Below, in pieces: positions 18,222 to 30,170 of a stretch of 64,000 bases of DNA; positions within the stretch are counted from its first letter, which is position 1; every line of letters begins with the position of its first letter. The stretch covers positions 6,990,001 through 7,054,000 of the forward strand of contig NZ_CP108568.1 of NCBI RefSeq assembly GCF_036010485.1. Direction: 5' to 3'. The notes below the pieces were generated by a model that worked only from the letters and a program-made list of their open reading frames with translations, searched no databases and was not told the origin of the DNA. Made by a program: the position numbers and the translations under genes. The stretch is from Streptomyces sp. NBC_01198. Its GTDB lineage: Bacteria > Actinomycetota > Actinomycetes > Streptomycetales > Streptomycetaceae.

Positions 18222-20399
18222 ATGCGCAGAACCTTCCCCCCAGGCCGGTCCGGGCACCGGCCACGCATCCACCGGCGGCCCGTCGCCCTGCTCGCCGCCT
18301 TCGTGCTGGCTCTCGCCGGGCTGCTGGGCCTGATCGGCACCATCGGCAGCGCGTCGGCCGCCACCGACTACACCCAGAGCGTGAGCGAGCCGAGCAGCAC
18401 CCAGGCCAGGCTCACCTTCACCCCGACCACCCCCGCCACCTACGTGATCGTCCACTACAAGGTGGGCAGCGGCGGCCAGTTGAACGTCCAGATGGCGGCG
18501 GCCGGCAGCAGCTGGACGTACACCGTCTCGCCGATCCCGGCCGGCACGGTGCTGACGTACTCGTTCACCTACACCAAGAACGGGCCGCAGTACGACACCC
18601 CGCAGTTCACGTACACCCAGGGCAGCGGCGGCAGCACCAGCACCGGCACGAGCACCGGGACCAGCACCGGGACGACCACCGGCAGCACCGGTGGCACCAC
18701 CCCGCCGCCCGGGAACTGCCCCACGCAGTCGGACACCCCGAACTTCGGTTCCAACGTCCACATCTTCGACCCGTCCATGGGCAACGCCGCCATCCAGGCG
18801 CAGCTGGACGCGCAGTTCAACCAGATGAAGGACACCAACTCCGCGCAGTTCAGCGAGAACCGGGTCGCCGACCTGTACAAGCCCGGCACGTACAACGTGA
18901 CGGACAACGTCGGCTTCTACACCTCGGTGGCCGGCCTCGGCCAGAACCCGGACGACGTCACCATCAACGGCGACGTCACCGTTGACGCCTTCAACGCCTC
19001 CGACGCGGGCAACGCCACCCAGAACTTCTGGCGCAGCGCGGAGAACCTGGCGATCAACCCGTCGAGCGGCACCGACCGCTGGGCGGTCGCGCAGGCCGCG
19101 CCGTTCCGCCGCATCGACGTGCACGGCGGGCTGGCGCTCTACCCGGCCAGCTACGGCTACGCCAGCGGCGGCTACATCGCCGACACCAAGGTCAGCGGCC
19201 AGGCCGCCTCCGTGTCGCAGCAGCAGTGGTACACCCGGGACAGCAACCTGGGCAGCTGGGCGGGCGGCGTGTGGAACATGGTCTTCTCCGGGGTGAACGG
19301 CGCTCCCGGCAACACCTTCCCCAACCCGCCGGAGACCACCCTCGGCACCACCCCGGTCTCCCGTGACGTGCCCTACCTCTACCTCGACGGCTCCGGCAAG
19401 TACCGGGTCTTCCTGCCCTCGCTGCGCACCAACGCCTCGGGACCGAGCTGGGCGAGCGGCAGCACCCCCGGCAGCTCGCTGCCGATGAGCCAGTTCTACG
19501 TGGTCAAGGCGGGCGACACCGCCGCGACCATCAACAACGCGCTGGCCGCCGGCTGCAATCTCTTCGTCACCCCGGGCGTCTACCACCTCAACCAGACGCT
19601 CAACGTGACCAAGGCCGACACCGTGGTGCTCGGCATCGGCTACCCGACCTTCGTCCCGGACAACGGCGTCACGGCCATGCAGGTCGCCGACGTCAACGGA
19701 GTGCGGCTCAAGGGCCTGCTGTTCGACGCGGGCACCACCAACTCGCCCTCCCTGCTGACGGTCGGGCCCTCCGGCTCCTCCGCCAGCCACGCCACCGACC
19801 CGACCACCATCCAGGACGTCTTCTTCCGGATCGGCGGCGAGCGCGCGGGCAAGGCCACCAACAGCCTGATCGTGAACAGCAACAACACGATCATCGACCA
19901 CATCTGGGCCTGGCGAGCCGACCACGGCCTCAGCGGCACCGTCGGCTGGGGCACGAACACCGCCGACACCGGCCTGACCGTCAACGGCAACAACGTGCTG
20001 GCCACCGGGCTGTTCGTCGAGCACTACCAGAAGTACGAGGTGGTGTGGAACGGCCAGGGCGGCAGGACGATCTTCTTCCAGAACGAGAACCCCTACGACC
20101 CGCCCAACCAGGCGGCCTGGAAGAACCCGTCCGGCCAGAACGGCTACGCGGCCTACAAGGTGGGGACCGGCGTCACCACCCACGAGGCCTGGGGGCTGGG
20201 CAGTTACTGCTACTTCAACGTCAATCCGGCGGTGAACAACTACCACGCCTTCGAGGTGCCCAACGCCTCCGGCGTGCGGTTCCACTCCGTACTGACCGTC
20301 TCGCTCGGCGGCGTGGGCACCATCAGCCACGTCATCAACGACACCGGTGCGGTCACCGCGTCCAACACCACTCCGAGCAACGTCGTCAACTTCCCGTGA
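18222..20399 (+). CDS. secreted beta-helix glycan hydrolase, GH55-like, with N-terminal CBM56-like module
   Basis: 725-residue exported protein. The ATG at 18222 follows GGAAAGGA. A long signal peptide ends near GSASA (about residue 46). Residues 47-130 form a small beta module (TPATYVIVHYKVGSGGQLNV to QYDTPQFTYTQGS) resembling CBM56 beta-1,3-glucan-binding domains. A Gly/Ser/Thr linker follows (131-160), then a 560-residue right-handed beta-helix region with ADTVVLGIGYPTFVPDNGV, RADHGLSGTVGWGTNTADTG and VEHYQKYEVVWNGQGGRT. These blocks resemble GH55 exo-beta-1,3-glucanases as I recall them; databases often carry relatives under misleading names. Catalytic residues were not assigned. The GH16/GH3 module at 50393-56575 also suggests beta-1,3-glucan use. 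Confidence 0.65.
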   Translation: MRRTFPPGRSGHRPRIHRRPVALLAAFVLALAGLLGLIGTIGSASAATDYTQSVSEPSSTQARLTFTPTTPATYVIVHYKVGSGGQLNVQMAAAGSSWTYTVSPIPAGTVLTYSFTYTKNGPQYDTPQFTYTQGSGGSTSTGTSTGTSTGTTTGSTGGTTPPPGNCPTQSDTPNFGSNVHIFDPSMGNAAIQAQLDAQFNQMKDTNSAQFSENRVADLYKPGTYNVTDNVGFYTSVAGLGQNPDDVTINGDVTVDAFNASDAGNATQNFWRSAENLAINPSSGTDRWAVAQAAPFRRIDVHGGLALYPASYGYASGGYIADTKVSGQAASVSQQQWYTRDSNLGSWAGGVWNMVFSGVNGAPGNTFPNPPETTLGTTPVSRDVPYLYLDGSGKYRVFLPSLRTNASGPSWASGSTPGSSLPMSQFYVVKAGDTAATINNALAAGCNLFVTPGVYHLNQTLNVTKADTVVLGIGYPTFVPDNGVTAMQVADVNGVRLKGLLFDAGTTNSPSLLTVGPSGSSASHATDPTTIQDVFFRIGGERAGKATNSLIVNSNNTIIDHIWAWRADHGLSGTVGWGTNTADTGLTVNGNNVLATGLFVEHYQKYEVVWNGQGGRTIFFQNENPYDPPNQAAWKNPSGQNGYAAYKVGTGVTTHEAWGLGSYCYFNVNPAVNNYHAFEVPNASGVRFHSVLTVSLGGVGTISHVINDTGAVTASNTTPSNVVNFP

Positions 20400-20454
20400 T
20401 CCGGGGCTGACGCGGGGCGGTCCGGCAGGTCCGGCCCGACCCCGGCCCGAACTG

Positions 20455-20500
20455 GCACGCGTCGTCCGTCCGGCCGCACGGCCGGGCGGACAACGCGTGC
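20455..20500 (+). terminator. strong terminator after the beta-helix enzyme gene
   Basis: A 21-bp stem with two mismatches: arms 20455-20475 and 20480-20500 close on a GCAC tetraloop at 20476-20479. It lies 56 bp after the stop and before the histidine kinase promoter. Confidence 0.8.
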
Positions 20501-20530
20501 ACGACCCGCGCCAACTCCCGTGCCGCGGGC

Positions 20531-20536
20531 GATAAT
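20531..20536 (+). promoter_or_regulatory. -10 element of the LytS-like kinase operon
   Basis: GATAAT at 20531-20536 would start transcription at about 20543, immediately before the ATG at 20544. This implies a leaderless message. No ribosome site or convincing -35 is present. Confidence 0.45.
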
Positions 20537-20543
20537 GCCGACC

Positions 20544-21725
20544 ATGAAGTCGGTGATCACCGTGGTGTCGGTCACGCTGGTGATCGCGGGCGCCGCGGCC
20601 GCGCTGTTCTGGCTGGTGCGCGGGCGGCGCGGCTTCGGCACCCCGGTGGAGCGCGCCGCCTTCGCGGCCCTGCACGAGGCGTCGCTGGCCGCCCCGTTGC
20701 TGCGCGACGGGCTCGGCCCCGACTCGGCGCGCAAGGCCGCCCGCCACCTGCGGGCGCTGCTGGCCGCCCCGGCGCTCGCCCTGGTCGGCGGCGGCGAACT
20801 GCTCGCCTGGGACGGTGTCGGCCGGCACCACACCGGGCAGGCCGTGGACCACACCGCGGACGCCATCGACGCGGGGCGCCCGTGGCTGGTGCCCGCCGAC
20901 ACCATCGACTGCGGCGACCTGGACTGCCCGGTCCGCGCGGCGGTCGTGGTGCCGCTGGTGGTCGACGGCCTGGTCGTCGGCGCGCTGACGGTCTACGCCC
21001 GGCAGATGTCCGCCGGCCTGGTGCGGGCCGCCGGCGAGGTCGCGCACTGGGTGATAGCGCAGCTGGAACTCGCCGAACTCGATCGCTCCCGCACCCGGAT
21101 GATGGAGGCCGAACTGCGGGCGCTGCGTGCGCAGATCTCCCCGCACTTCGTCTACAACTCCCTCACCGCGATCGCCTCCTTCGTCCGCACCGACCCCGCA
21201 CAGGCGCGTGAACTGCTGCTGGAGTTCGCCGAGTTGACCCGGTACAGCCTGCGCAAGCACGGCGAGTTCAGTACCCTCGCCGAAGAGTTGCGATCGGTGG
21301 ACCGATACTTGCGGCTGGAACGCGCCCGGTTCGGCGCCCGGCTGCGGGTCGACCTGCTGATCGCGCCGGAGGTCCTGCCGGTCGCGGTGCCCTTCCTGTG
21401 CCTGCAGCCGATCGTGGAGAACGCGGTACGCCACGGTCTGGGACCCAAGGCGACCCCGGGCCTGATCACCATCAGGGCCGAGGACGCCGGCGCCGAGTGC
21501 CGGATCAGCGTGGAGGACGACGGAGTAGGCATGGATCCGGAGCAGGTGCGGCTGCAGCTCGCCGGGGAGGCCGGGGGGGACTCGCTCGGCCTGGGCAACG
21601 TCGACGAGCGGCTGCGCGCGGTCTTCGGCGACGAGTACGGCCTGGTCGTGGAGACCGCGCCGGGCGCCGGGACCAAGATCAGCGTCCGGGTGCCGAAGTA
21701 CCGGAACGGAGTGCACGCTTCATGA
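20544..21725 (+). CDS. LytS/YehU-type sensor histidine kinase
   Basis: 393-residue kinase. One hydrophobic N-terminal segment (about residues 5-26) anchors it. A GAF-like sensing region follows (about 40-175, containing CGDLDCPV). The His_kinase domain has H201 in LRAQISPHFVYNSLTAI, the phosphoacceptor motif of the LytS/AlgZ class. An HATPase domain contains QPIVENAVRHGL, EDDGVGMD and LGLGNVDERL. The chosen ATG at 20544 sits one base after a predicted transcription start; an in-frame ATG at 20535 lies within the -10 hexamer and is less likely. The response regulator gene overlaps its stop by four bases. The downstream genes suggest it senses acetate, pyruvate or a related carboxylate. Confidence 0.92.
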   Translation: MKSVITVVSVTLVIAGAAAALFWLVRGRRGFGTPVERAAFAALHEASLAAPLLRDGLGPDSARKAARHLRALLAAPALALVGGGELLAWDGVGRHHTGQAVDHTADAIDAGRPWLVPADTIDCGDLDCPVRAAVVVPLVVDGLVVGALTVYARQMSAGLVRAAGEVAHWVIAQLELAELDRSRTRMMEAELRALRAQISPHFVYNSLTAIASFVRTDPAQARELLLEFAELTRYSLRKHGEFSTLAEELRSVDRYLRLERARFGARLRVDLLIAPEVLPVAVPFLCLQPIVENAVRHGLGPKATPGLITIRAEDAGAECRISVEDDGVGMDPEQVRLQLAGEAGGDSLGLGNVDERLRAVFGDEYGLVVETAPGAGTKISVRVPKYRNGVHAS

Positions 21726-22483
21726 GACCGCTGCGGATCCTGGCCGTGGACGACGAGCCGCCCGCACTGGACGACCTCGGCTATCTGCTGCGCGGCGACC
21801 ACCGGGTCGGCCGGGTGCTCGCCGCCGACAGCAGCGACGCGGCGCTGCGGCTGCTGGAGGCCGAAACGATCGACGCGGTCTTCCTGGACATCAGGATGCC
21901 GGGCCTGGACGGGCTGGACCTGGTCCGGGTGATGAGCCGCTTCGCCCGCCCGCCGGCCGTCGTCTTCGTCACCGCCTACGAGGACTTCGCCGTCGACGCC
22001 TTCGCCCTGAAGGCCTGCGACTACCTGCTCAAGCCGGTGGGCGGCGAGCGGCTGGCCGAGGCGGTGCGCCGGGTGGCCGCGCTGCTTGAGGGCCAGGTGG
22101 AGCCGCAGCAGCCCGCCGCGGCCGACCCGGTGCCGGAGCGGATCCCGGTGGACCTCGGCGGCGTCACCCGCTTCGTGTCCCGCGACGAGGTGGCCTACGT
22201 CGAGGCCAAGGGCGACTACGTGCGCCTGCACACCGCGGGCCAGGCGCCGCTGGTCCGGGTGCCGCTCGCGGTGCTCGCGGAACGCTGGGAGCCGCACGGC
22301 TTCCTGCGCATCCACCGCAGCTTCCTGGTCTCGCTGCGGCATGTCGAGGAGCTGCGCTCGGACGCCGGGCACTGGACCGTCAGGGTCGCGGGCAGCGAGC
22401 TGCCGGTGAGCCGCCGCCACACCAGGCAGTTGCGCGACGTCCTGGTGCGCTGGGCGCCCGCGCCGGGACCCGGCCCGTCATGA
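21722..22483 (+). CDS. LytTR-family response regulator
   Basis: 253-residue partner of the preceding kinase. The receiver domain (residues 5-120) has the acidic pair DD at 10-11, phosphoacceptor Asp56 in AVFLDIRMPG, and Lys in YLLKPVGGERL. The LytTR DNA-binding domain (about 140-245) contains VAYVEAKGDYVRLHT and FLRIHRSFLVSLRHVEEL. The ATG overlaps the kinase TGA, and its own TGA overlaps the next ATG, so kinase, regulator and transport genes form one coupled operon. It probably controls this operon and/or the acetate genes that follow. Confidence 0.93.
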   Translation: MRPLRILAVDDEPPALDDLGYLLRGDHRVGRVLAADSSDAALRLLEAETIDAVFLDIRMPGLDGLDLVRVMSRFARPPAVVFVTAYEDFAVDAFALKACDYLLKPVGGERLAEAVRRVAALLEGQVEPQQPAAADPVPERIPVDLGGVTRFVSRDEVAYVEAKGDYVRLHTAGQAPLVRVPLAVLAERWEPHGFLRIHRSFLVSLRHVEELRSDAGHWTVRVAGSELPVSRRHTRQLRDVLVRWAPAPGPGPS

Positions 22484-23034
22484 CCGGCCAGAGCGGACCG
22501 CGCCGCACCCCGAAGCCGCAGCTCAAGCCGAAGCCCAGGCCCAGGCCGCAGCTGAAACCCAGGCCGCAACCCCGGCCCAAGCCGCCGCCGCAGCCCGCCG
22601 ACCCGCCGCCCGGCGCCCCCGGCGCCGTGCCCGCGCCGCGCCGGGTCGCCGTCACGGCGCCGCGCAGGCACCGGGCCGGCGGCTACTCCGCCCGGCCGGG
22701 CGCCGCCGACCTGCACGCGCAGCCGCAGCTCGGCCAGCTCTACGTACGCTCCCTGGTCCGCCACCAACTGCGGCTGTCCCTGGGCGTGCTGGCCGTACTG
22801 GCCGCCGTGCTCGGCGGGCTGCCCGCCGCCTTCGCGCTGCTGCCGGGGCTGCGTACCGCCGAGGTCGTCGGGATACGGCTGCCGTGGCTGCTGCTCGGCG
22901 TGGTCGCCTACCCGCTGCTGGTGGGCGGTGCCTACTTCCACGTCCGACACGCCGAGCGGGTCGAGCGCGACTTCACCGACCTGCTCGGCGGCCCCGACCC
23001 GCCGCCCCCCGCACCGCCGCGCGCCGCCCGGTGA
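22480..23034 (+). CDS. small membrane protein with Lys/Arg-Pro-rich N-terminus, symporter partner
   Basis: 184-residue protein. The first 45 residues are a repetitive basic-proline tract (PKPQLKPKPRPRPQLKPRPQ), probably cytoplasmic and disordered. Two transmembrane segments follow (about 100-125 and 135-160), then an acidic and proline-rich tail. The position directly before an SSS-family symporter, with GTGA overlap, matches the small two-helix proteins often encoded with ActP/MctP-type transporters (DUF485-like). Identity with DUF485 was not established. It is read from overlapping ATGA after the response regulator. Confidence 0.75.
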   Translation: MTGQSGPRRTPKPQLKPKPRPRPQLKPRPQPRPKPPPQPADPPPGAPGAVPAPRRVAVTAPRRHRAGGYSARPGAADLHAQPQLGQLYVRSLVRHQLRLSLGVLAVLAAVLGGLPAAFALLPGLRTAEVVGIRLPWLLLGVVAYPLLVGGAYFHVRHAERVERDFTDLLGGPDPPPPAPPRAAR

Positions 23035-24791
23035 ACCCCGGTCTCGGCCTCGCGGCGCTCGCCGTGGTCCTGGTCGCCACGGTGGCCTTCGGCGTCTACG
23101 GCCTGCGGATGTCCCGGGGCACCTCGGACTTCTACGTCGCCTCCCGCGAGGTCTCGCCGCTGTGGAACGCCTCCGCGATCGGCGGGGAGTACCTGTCCGC
23201 GGCCTCCTTCCTCGGGGTCGCGGGGCTGGTGTTCGCCTACGGCGTGGACATGCTGGCGTACCCGGTCGGCTACACCGCCGGCTACCTTGTGCTGCTGCTC
23301 CTGGTCGCCGCCCCGCTGCGGCGCTCCGGCGCCTACACGCTGCCCGACTTCGCCGAGGAGCGGCTGGGCTCGCCGGCGGTGCGCCGGGTGGCCGGCGTCC
23401 TGGTCGCGGTCATCGCCTGGCTCTACCTGGTGCCGCAACTCCAGGGCGCGGGGCTGACCCTGCAGACGGTGACCGGCGCGCCGCGGTGGGCCGGCGCGGT
23501 GGTGGTGGCGGTGGTCGTGGTGGGCGTCGCGGCGGCCGGCGGCATGCGCAGCGTCACCCTCGTGCAGGGCTTCCAGTTCTGGCTGAAGCTCACCGCCATC
23601 GCGGTGCCCGCGCTCTTCCTGGTCATGGCCTGGCGCTCGGCCGGCGCGCCCGCGCTGACCGGTCCCGACCTCCCGCGCTTCGGCCACACCACCGTGGTGA
23701 CGCTGCAGGACCCGGTCCGCTTCGACGTGACGCGGCCGGTGACCGTGACGGTCAGCGGGCGGCTCGACGGACGGGACCACGCGGCAGGATCCGTACGCCT
23801 CGGCGACGGCAAGCACACCGCGGCGGCCGGCACCGCGCTGACCTTCCCGCGCGGCGCCGCCGTCCCGCACAAGGACGGCCTCACACCCTCCTCCGGCGCC
23901 CGCTGGGCCGACCCGCTGTCCGGCGCGGGCGGCAGGTCCCATCCGCTCTACGCCCTCTACTCGATCCTGCTCGCGACCCTGCTGGGCACCATGGGGCTGC
24001 CGCACGTCCTGGTCCGCTTCTACACCAACCCCGACGGCAGGGCCGCCCGCCGCACCACCTTGCTGGTGCTGGTGCTGCTCAGCGGGTTCTACCTGCTGCC
24101 CACCGTCTACGGGGCACTGGGCCGGGTCCTGGCACCGCAGTTGCTGCTCACCGGGCAGACCGACACCGCCGTGCTGGTCCTGCCGCAGCTCACCCAGGCC
24201 GGCGAGGGCGGCCGGCTGCTCGGCGCGCTCGCCACCGCCGGCGCCTTCGCCGCCTTCGTCTCCACCGCCTCCGGCCTGACCGTGTCGGTGGCAGGAGTGG
24301 TCTCGCAGGACCTGCTGCGCGGCTCGACCCGGGGATTCCGCTGGGCGTCGCTGGTCGCCGGCATACCGCCGCTGGTGATGGCCGTCGCGACCGACGGCCT
24401 GCCGGTGGCCGACGCGATCGGCCTGGCCTTCGCGGTCGCCGCCTCGTCCTTCTGCCCGCTGCTGGTGCTCGGCATCTGGTGGCGCGGACTGACCGATCTG
24501 GGGGCGCTGTTCGGGCTGGTCGCCGGCGGCGGGCTGGCCGCCGTCGCGGTGGTGCTGACCAGCGTCCACGACCCCGGGCACGGCTGGAGCGCGGCGCTGC
24601 TCGAACAGCCCGCCGCCTGGACCGTTCCGGTCGCCTTCGCCGTGATGGTCACCGTGTCGCTGATGACCAGACACCGGCTCTCGCCCGCCGCCGTGGACCG
24701 GGTGATGCTGCGGATGCACCTGCCCGAGGAGGTCGGCTCGGGAGTTCCCGCGCTGCCGGCGGTCCGCCCGCCGACCGCTGGGCGCAGCTGA
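23031..24791 (+). CDS. sodium/solute symporter, acetate (ActP)-like
   Basis: 586-residue transporter of the SSS family with about 13 hydrophobic segments. The N-terminal RMSRGTSDFYVASREVSPLWNA and GGEYLSAASFLGVAGL, and the helix-5 region containing FQFWLKLTAIAVPALFL, resemble ActP cation/acetate symporters. A soluble insertion between about residues 210 and 305 (VTLQDPVRFDVTRPVTVTV to SHPLYALYSI) is also seen in actinobacterial ActP relatives. The GTG at 23031 overlaps the preceding TGA. The location in a two-component operon ahead of a second acetate transporter and acetyl-CoA synthetase supports short-chain monocarboxylate uptake. Confidence 0.88.
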   Translation: MNPGLGLAALAVVLVATVAFGVYGLRMSRGTSDFYVASREVSPLWNASAIGGEYLSAASFLGVAGLVFAYGVDMLAYPVGYTAGYLVLLLLVAAPLRRSGAYTLPDFAEERLGSPAVRRVAGVLVAVIAWLYLVPQLQGAGLTLQTVTGAPRWAGAVVVAVVVVGVAAAGGMRSVTLVQGFQFWLKLTAIAVPALFLVMAWRSAGAPALTGPDLPRFGHTTVVTLQDPVRFDVTRPVTVTVSGRLDGRDHAAGSVRLGDGKHTAAAGTALTFPRGAAVPHKDGLTPSSGARWADPLSGAGGRSHPLYALYSILLATLLGTMGLPHVLVRFYTNPDGRAARRTTLLVLVLLSGFYLLPTVYGALGRVLAPQLLLTGQTDTAVLVLPQLTQAGEGGRLLGALATAGAFAAFVSTASGLTVSVAGVVSQDLLRGSTRGFRWASLVAGIPPLVMAVATDGLPVADAIGLAFAVAASSFCPLLVLGIWWRGLTDLGALFGLVAGGGLAAVAVVLTSVHDPGHGWSAALLEQPAAWTVPVAFAVMVTVSLMTRHRLSPAAVDRVMLRMHLPEEVGSGVPALPAVRPPTAGRS

Positions 24792-24937
24792 CGTACCGCC
24801 CGCCGTACGGCCGGTACCGTTCGGCGACCCACTGTGACGAATATCTCGTCGCCATGCGGGCCCGGCTCTAGCGTGTGCCGCGACCGAGACGGTCTCCCCA
24901 CCGCCCTGCCGTTCCTCAATGAGGAGGGAAACCGCAG

Positions 24938-25575
24938 ATGAGCACCTCTGTACCCACACCCACCATCGCCGACCCCGGCCCGCTGGGCCTGGCCGGCTTC
25001 GCCGCCACCACCTTCGTCCTGAGCTCCTTCAACGCCGACCTGATCGACGGCAGCCTGCTCCCGGTGGTCCTGCCGCTGGCGCTGTTCTACGGCGGGCTCA
25101 TCCAACTGCTCGCGGGGATGTGGGAGTTCAGGAAGGGCAACACCTTCGGGGCGACCGCGTTCGGCTCCTACGGCGCCTTCTGGCTGTCCTACGCCGCCTA
25201 CGTGAAGTTCGTCGTCGCCGACCTGCCGGCCGACACCGCCCACCAGGCGACCGGTCTCTTCCTGCTGATCTGGGCGATCTTCACCGTCTACATGACCATC
25301 GCCGCGCTGCGCACCAACGGGGCGCTGCTCGCCGTCTTCGTCGCGCTGTCCGCGACCTTCATCGTGCTGACCGTCGCCGAGTTCGCCGAGTCCACCGGCA
25401 TCACCAAGGTCGGCGGCTGGCTCGGCCTGGTCACCGCGCTGCTCGCCTGGTACGCCTCCTTCGCGGTGGTCACCAACAGCACCTGGAAACGCGCCGTCGT
25501 CCCGGTCTTCGCCGGCGCCGCATCGGCCGGCGCGGTGCGCGGCGGCCCGGTCGAGGGCGTCGAGGGCGCCCACTC

Positions 25576-25579
<4 letters not shown>
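24938..25579 (+). CDS. satP: acetate uptake transporter, GPR1/FUN34/YaaH (SatP) family
   Basis: 213-residue six-helix membrane protein. The family signature near the N-terminus is intact: NPEP-type region DPGPLGLAGFAATTFVLSSF (about residues 9-28), followed by FYGGLIQLLAGMWEFRKGNTFG and TAFGSYGAFWLSYA. Known relatives transport acetate/succinate with protons. A strong ribosome site GAGGAGG at 24921-24927 precedes the ATG. The 146-bp upstream gap may hold its own promoter. The stop overlaps the acetyl-CoA synthetase ATG by four bases, directly linking uptake with activation. Confidence 0.93.
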
Positions 25580-27528
<1,949 letters not shown>

Positions 27529-27576
27529 AGGGAAGGTCAAGAAGGGGACGATCCTGACCGCCGGCCCGTGTGTGCG

Positions 27577-27617
27577 CCCCGGGTGGACCCGCTCCCTGAG
27601 CGCGGGTCCACCCGGGG
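27577..27617. terminator. bidirectional terminator between convergent acs and the sugar ABC operon
   Basis: A 16-bp perfect stem: CCCCGGGTGGACCCGC (27577-27592) and GCGGGTCCACCCGGGG (27602-27617), with a 9-nt loop. It lies between the acs stop at 27528 and the convergent stop at 27631, so it can serve both strands. Confidence 0.88.
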
Positions 27618-27630
27618 ACGGGCCGCCCCC

Positions 27631-28266
27631 TCAGACGGCCCGCTCGTGCCCCCGGACGTCGAGCCAGGCGTAGTTCATCAGCCCGGTCCGCACGGTGTGC
27701 AGGGTCAGCACGTGCCGGCCGGGCTCCGCCGGCGGCAGCGGGAAGGTCAGCTCCGCCCAGTGGTGCGCCTGCCGCCACGGCACCTCGTCGGCGTCGTCCG
27801 CCGTCGAGGGCACCTCCACGACCTCGGTGACCGGGGCGTCGTCCAGGGTCAGCGCGATCGCCCCGCCCTGCGGCGCGGTGTACAGCAGCGTCGCGGTGTA
27901 CGGCCCCGGCGCGGTGACGTCCACGGTGTAGCGCAGCCAGTTGCCCGGCGAGGTCCACCCGACGTAGAGCAGCCCGAGGGCGGGCTGCACGGCGTTGAAC
28001 GGGTGGTCGTCGATGCCGTTGCCCTTGGTGTAGCTGATGCCGACGGCCTCGTCCGCCCGGAAGCCGTTGAGGTAGCTGCCGTCCGGCGGGTTGAGCAGCC
28101 CGCTGCCCTGGTTGCGGTGGGCCGCGTCATGGAAGGCCACCCCCTCGCCGCCGATGTCGTAGTACGCGCACATCAGGCGTCCCGGGATCAGCTGCGCCCC
28201 TGCGGGGCCGACATCACCGCCGAACGGGCGGCCCTGGTAGGCGCGGGGACGAGGCAGCAGGGACAC
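27631..28266 (-). CDS. cytoplasmic protein with a carbohydrate-binding-like beta-sandwich
   Basis: 211-residue protein, last gene of the operon. The GTG at 28266 begins two bases after the aldo-keto reductase stop, so it is translationally coupled. The C-terminal half (about 100-205) has the look of a CBM6-type jelly roll: NWLRYTVDVTAPGPYTATLLYTA, a binding-loop-like VGWTSPG, and HVLTLHTVRTGLMNYAWLDV at the end. The N-terminal half contains GRLMCAYYDIGGEGVAFHD and a NPPDGSYLNGFR stretch. No signal peptide is seen, which is odd for a carbohydrate-binding module. It may bind or process the imported sugar; catalysis cannot be inferred. Confidence 0.65.
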   Translation of the reverse strand: MSLLPRPRAYQGRPFGGDVGPAGAQLIPGRLMCAYYDIGGEGVAFHDAAHRNQGSGLLNPPDGSYLNGFRADEAVGISYTKGNGIDDHPFNAVQPALGLLYVGWTSPGNWLRYTVDVTAPGPYTATLLYTAPQGGAIALTLDDAPVTEVVEVPSTADDADEVPWRQAHHWAELTFPLPPAEPGRHVLTLHTVRTGLMNYAWLDVRGHERAV

Positions 28267-28268
28267 GG

Positions 28269-29288
<1,020 letters not shown>

Positions 29289-29330
29289 TGGGGGGTGCTT
29301 CCTTTCCGGGTGGGAGGTGTCGGAGCCGGC

Positions 29331-30170
29331 CTAGCGGACGCCGACGGTCGCGATGCTCTGGGTGAAGTACCGCTGGACGAAGACGAACACGAGCACGATG
29401 GGCGCGATGACCAGGACGGAGCCGGCCAGCAGCAGGCCGTACTGGGTGGCGATCTGGCCGGTCGAGTACAGCGACAGCGCGACCGGCAGGGTGTACATGT
29501 CCTGGCTCTGCGCGGCGACCAGCGGCCACAGGAAGTTGTTCCAGGAGCCGAGGAAGGTCAGGATGCCCAGCGTCGCCAGCGGCGGCCCGCACAGCGGCAT
29601 CACGATCCGCGCCCAGATCCGCAGCTCGCCCGCGCCGTCGATCCTGGCCGCCTCCAGCAGGGTGTCGGGGATGCCGGAGATGAACTGCCGCATCATGAAC
29701 ACCCCCATCGGCGAGGTCAGGAACGGCAGGATCAGCGCCGCGTAGGTGTTGGTCAGGCCGAGCTTGGTGACCAGCACGAACAGCGGGACGAAGGTGACCA
29801 CGCCGGGCACCATCAAGGTGATCATCACCAGGGTGAACACCAGCCGCTTGCCCGCGAAGTGGAACTTGGCCAGCGCGTAGCCGACCATCGAGCAGAACAG
29901 CAGATTGCCGGCCACCGTCACCAGCGCCACGATCAGGCTGTTGAGGAAGAACCGGCCCAGGTGCAGCCGGTCGAACCAGGTGCTGTAGTTGCCCGACGTC
30001 GGGTGCTGCGGCAGGAAGCCGGACGGGTCGCGCAGGATCTCGCCCTGGGTCTTGAACGACCCGAGCAGCATCCACAGGAACGGCAGCAGCGTGATCACCA
30101 CCGCGACGACCAGGCCGAGATACGTCAGCAGCCGCCGCCGCGCCCACAGGCGGTCGAAGGTCGCCCGCAT
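29331..30170 (-). CDS. sugar ABC transporter permease, MalG type
   Basis: 279-residue inner-membrane permease with six hydrophobic segments. The cytoplasmic EAA loop EAARIDGAGELRIWARIVMP (about residues 180-199) contacts the ATPase. ATWFD-type N-terminal features (GNYSTWFDRLHLGRFFLNSL) are usual for carbohydrate uptake CUT1 permeases. The ATG overlaps the stop of the upstream permease by one base. No ATPase gene is in the operon, as is common in Streptomyces, where a shared MsiK-type ATPase serves many CUT1 systems. Confidence 0.92.
   Translation of the reverse strand: MRATFDRLWARRRLLTYLGLVVAVVITLLPFLWMLLGSFKTQGEILRDPSGFLPQHPTSGNYSTWFDRLHLGRFFLNSLIVALVTVAGNLLFCSMVGYALAKFHFAGKRLVFTLVMITLMVPGVVTFVPLFVLVTKLGLTNTYAALILPFLTSPMGVFMMRQFISGIPDTLLEAARIDGAGELRIWARIVMPLCGPPLATLGILTFLGSWNNFLWPLVAAQSQDMYTLPVALSLYSTGQIATQYGLLLAGSVLVIAPIVLVFVFVQRYFTQSIATVGVR

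Noticed and set aside
18189..21716. Long minus-strand frame across the beta-helix enzyme and kinase genes
   Set aside because: It crosses a strong terminator and two well-supported plus-strand genes, and its composition is that of a codon-bias shadow.
24792..24937. Riboswitch or leader structure before the acetate transporter
   Set aside because: No recognised aptamer features in the 146-bp gap; only an ordinary ribosome site stands out.
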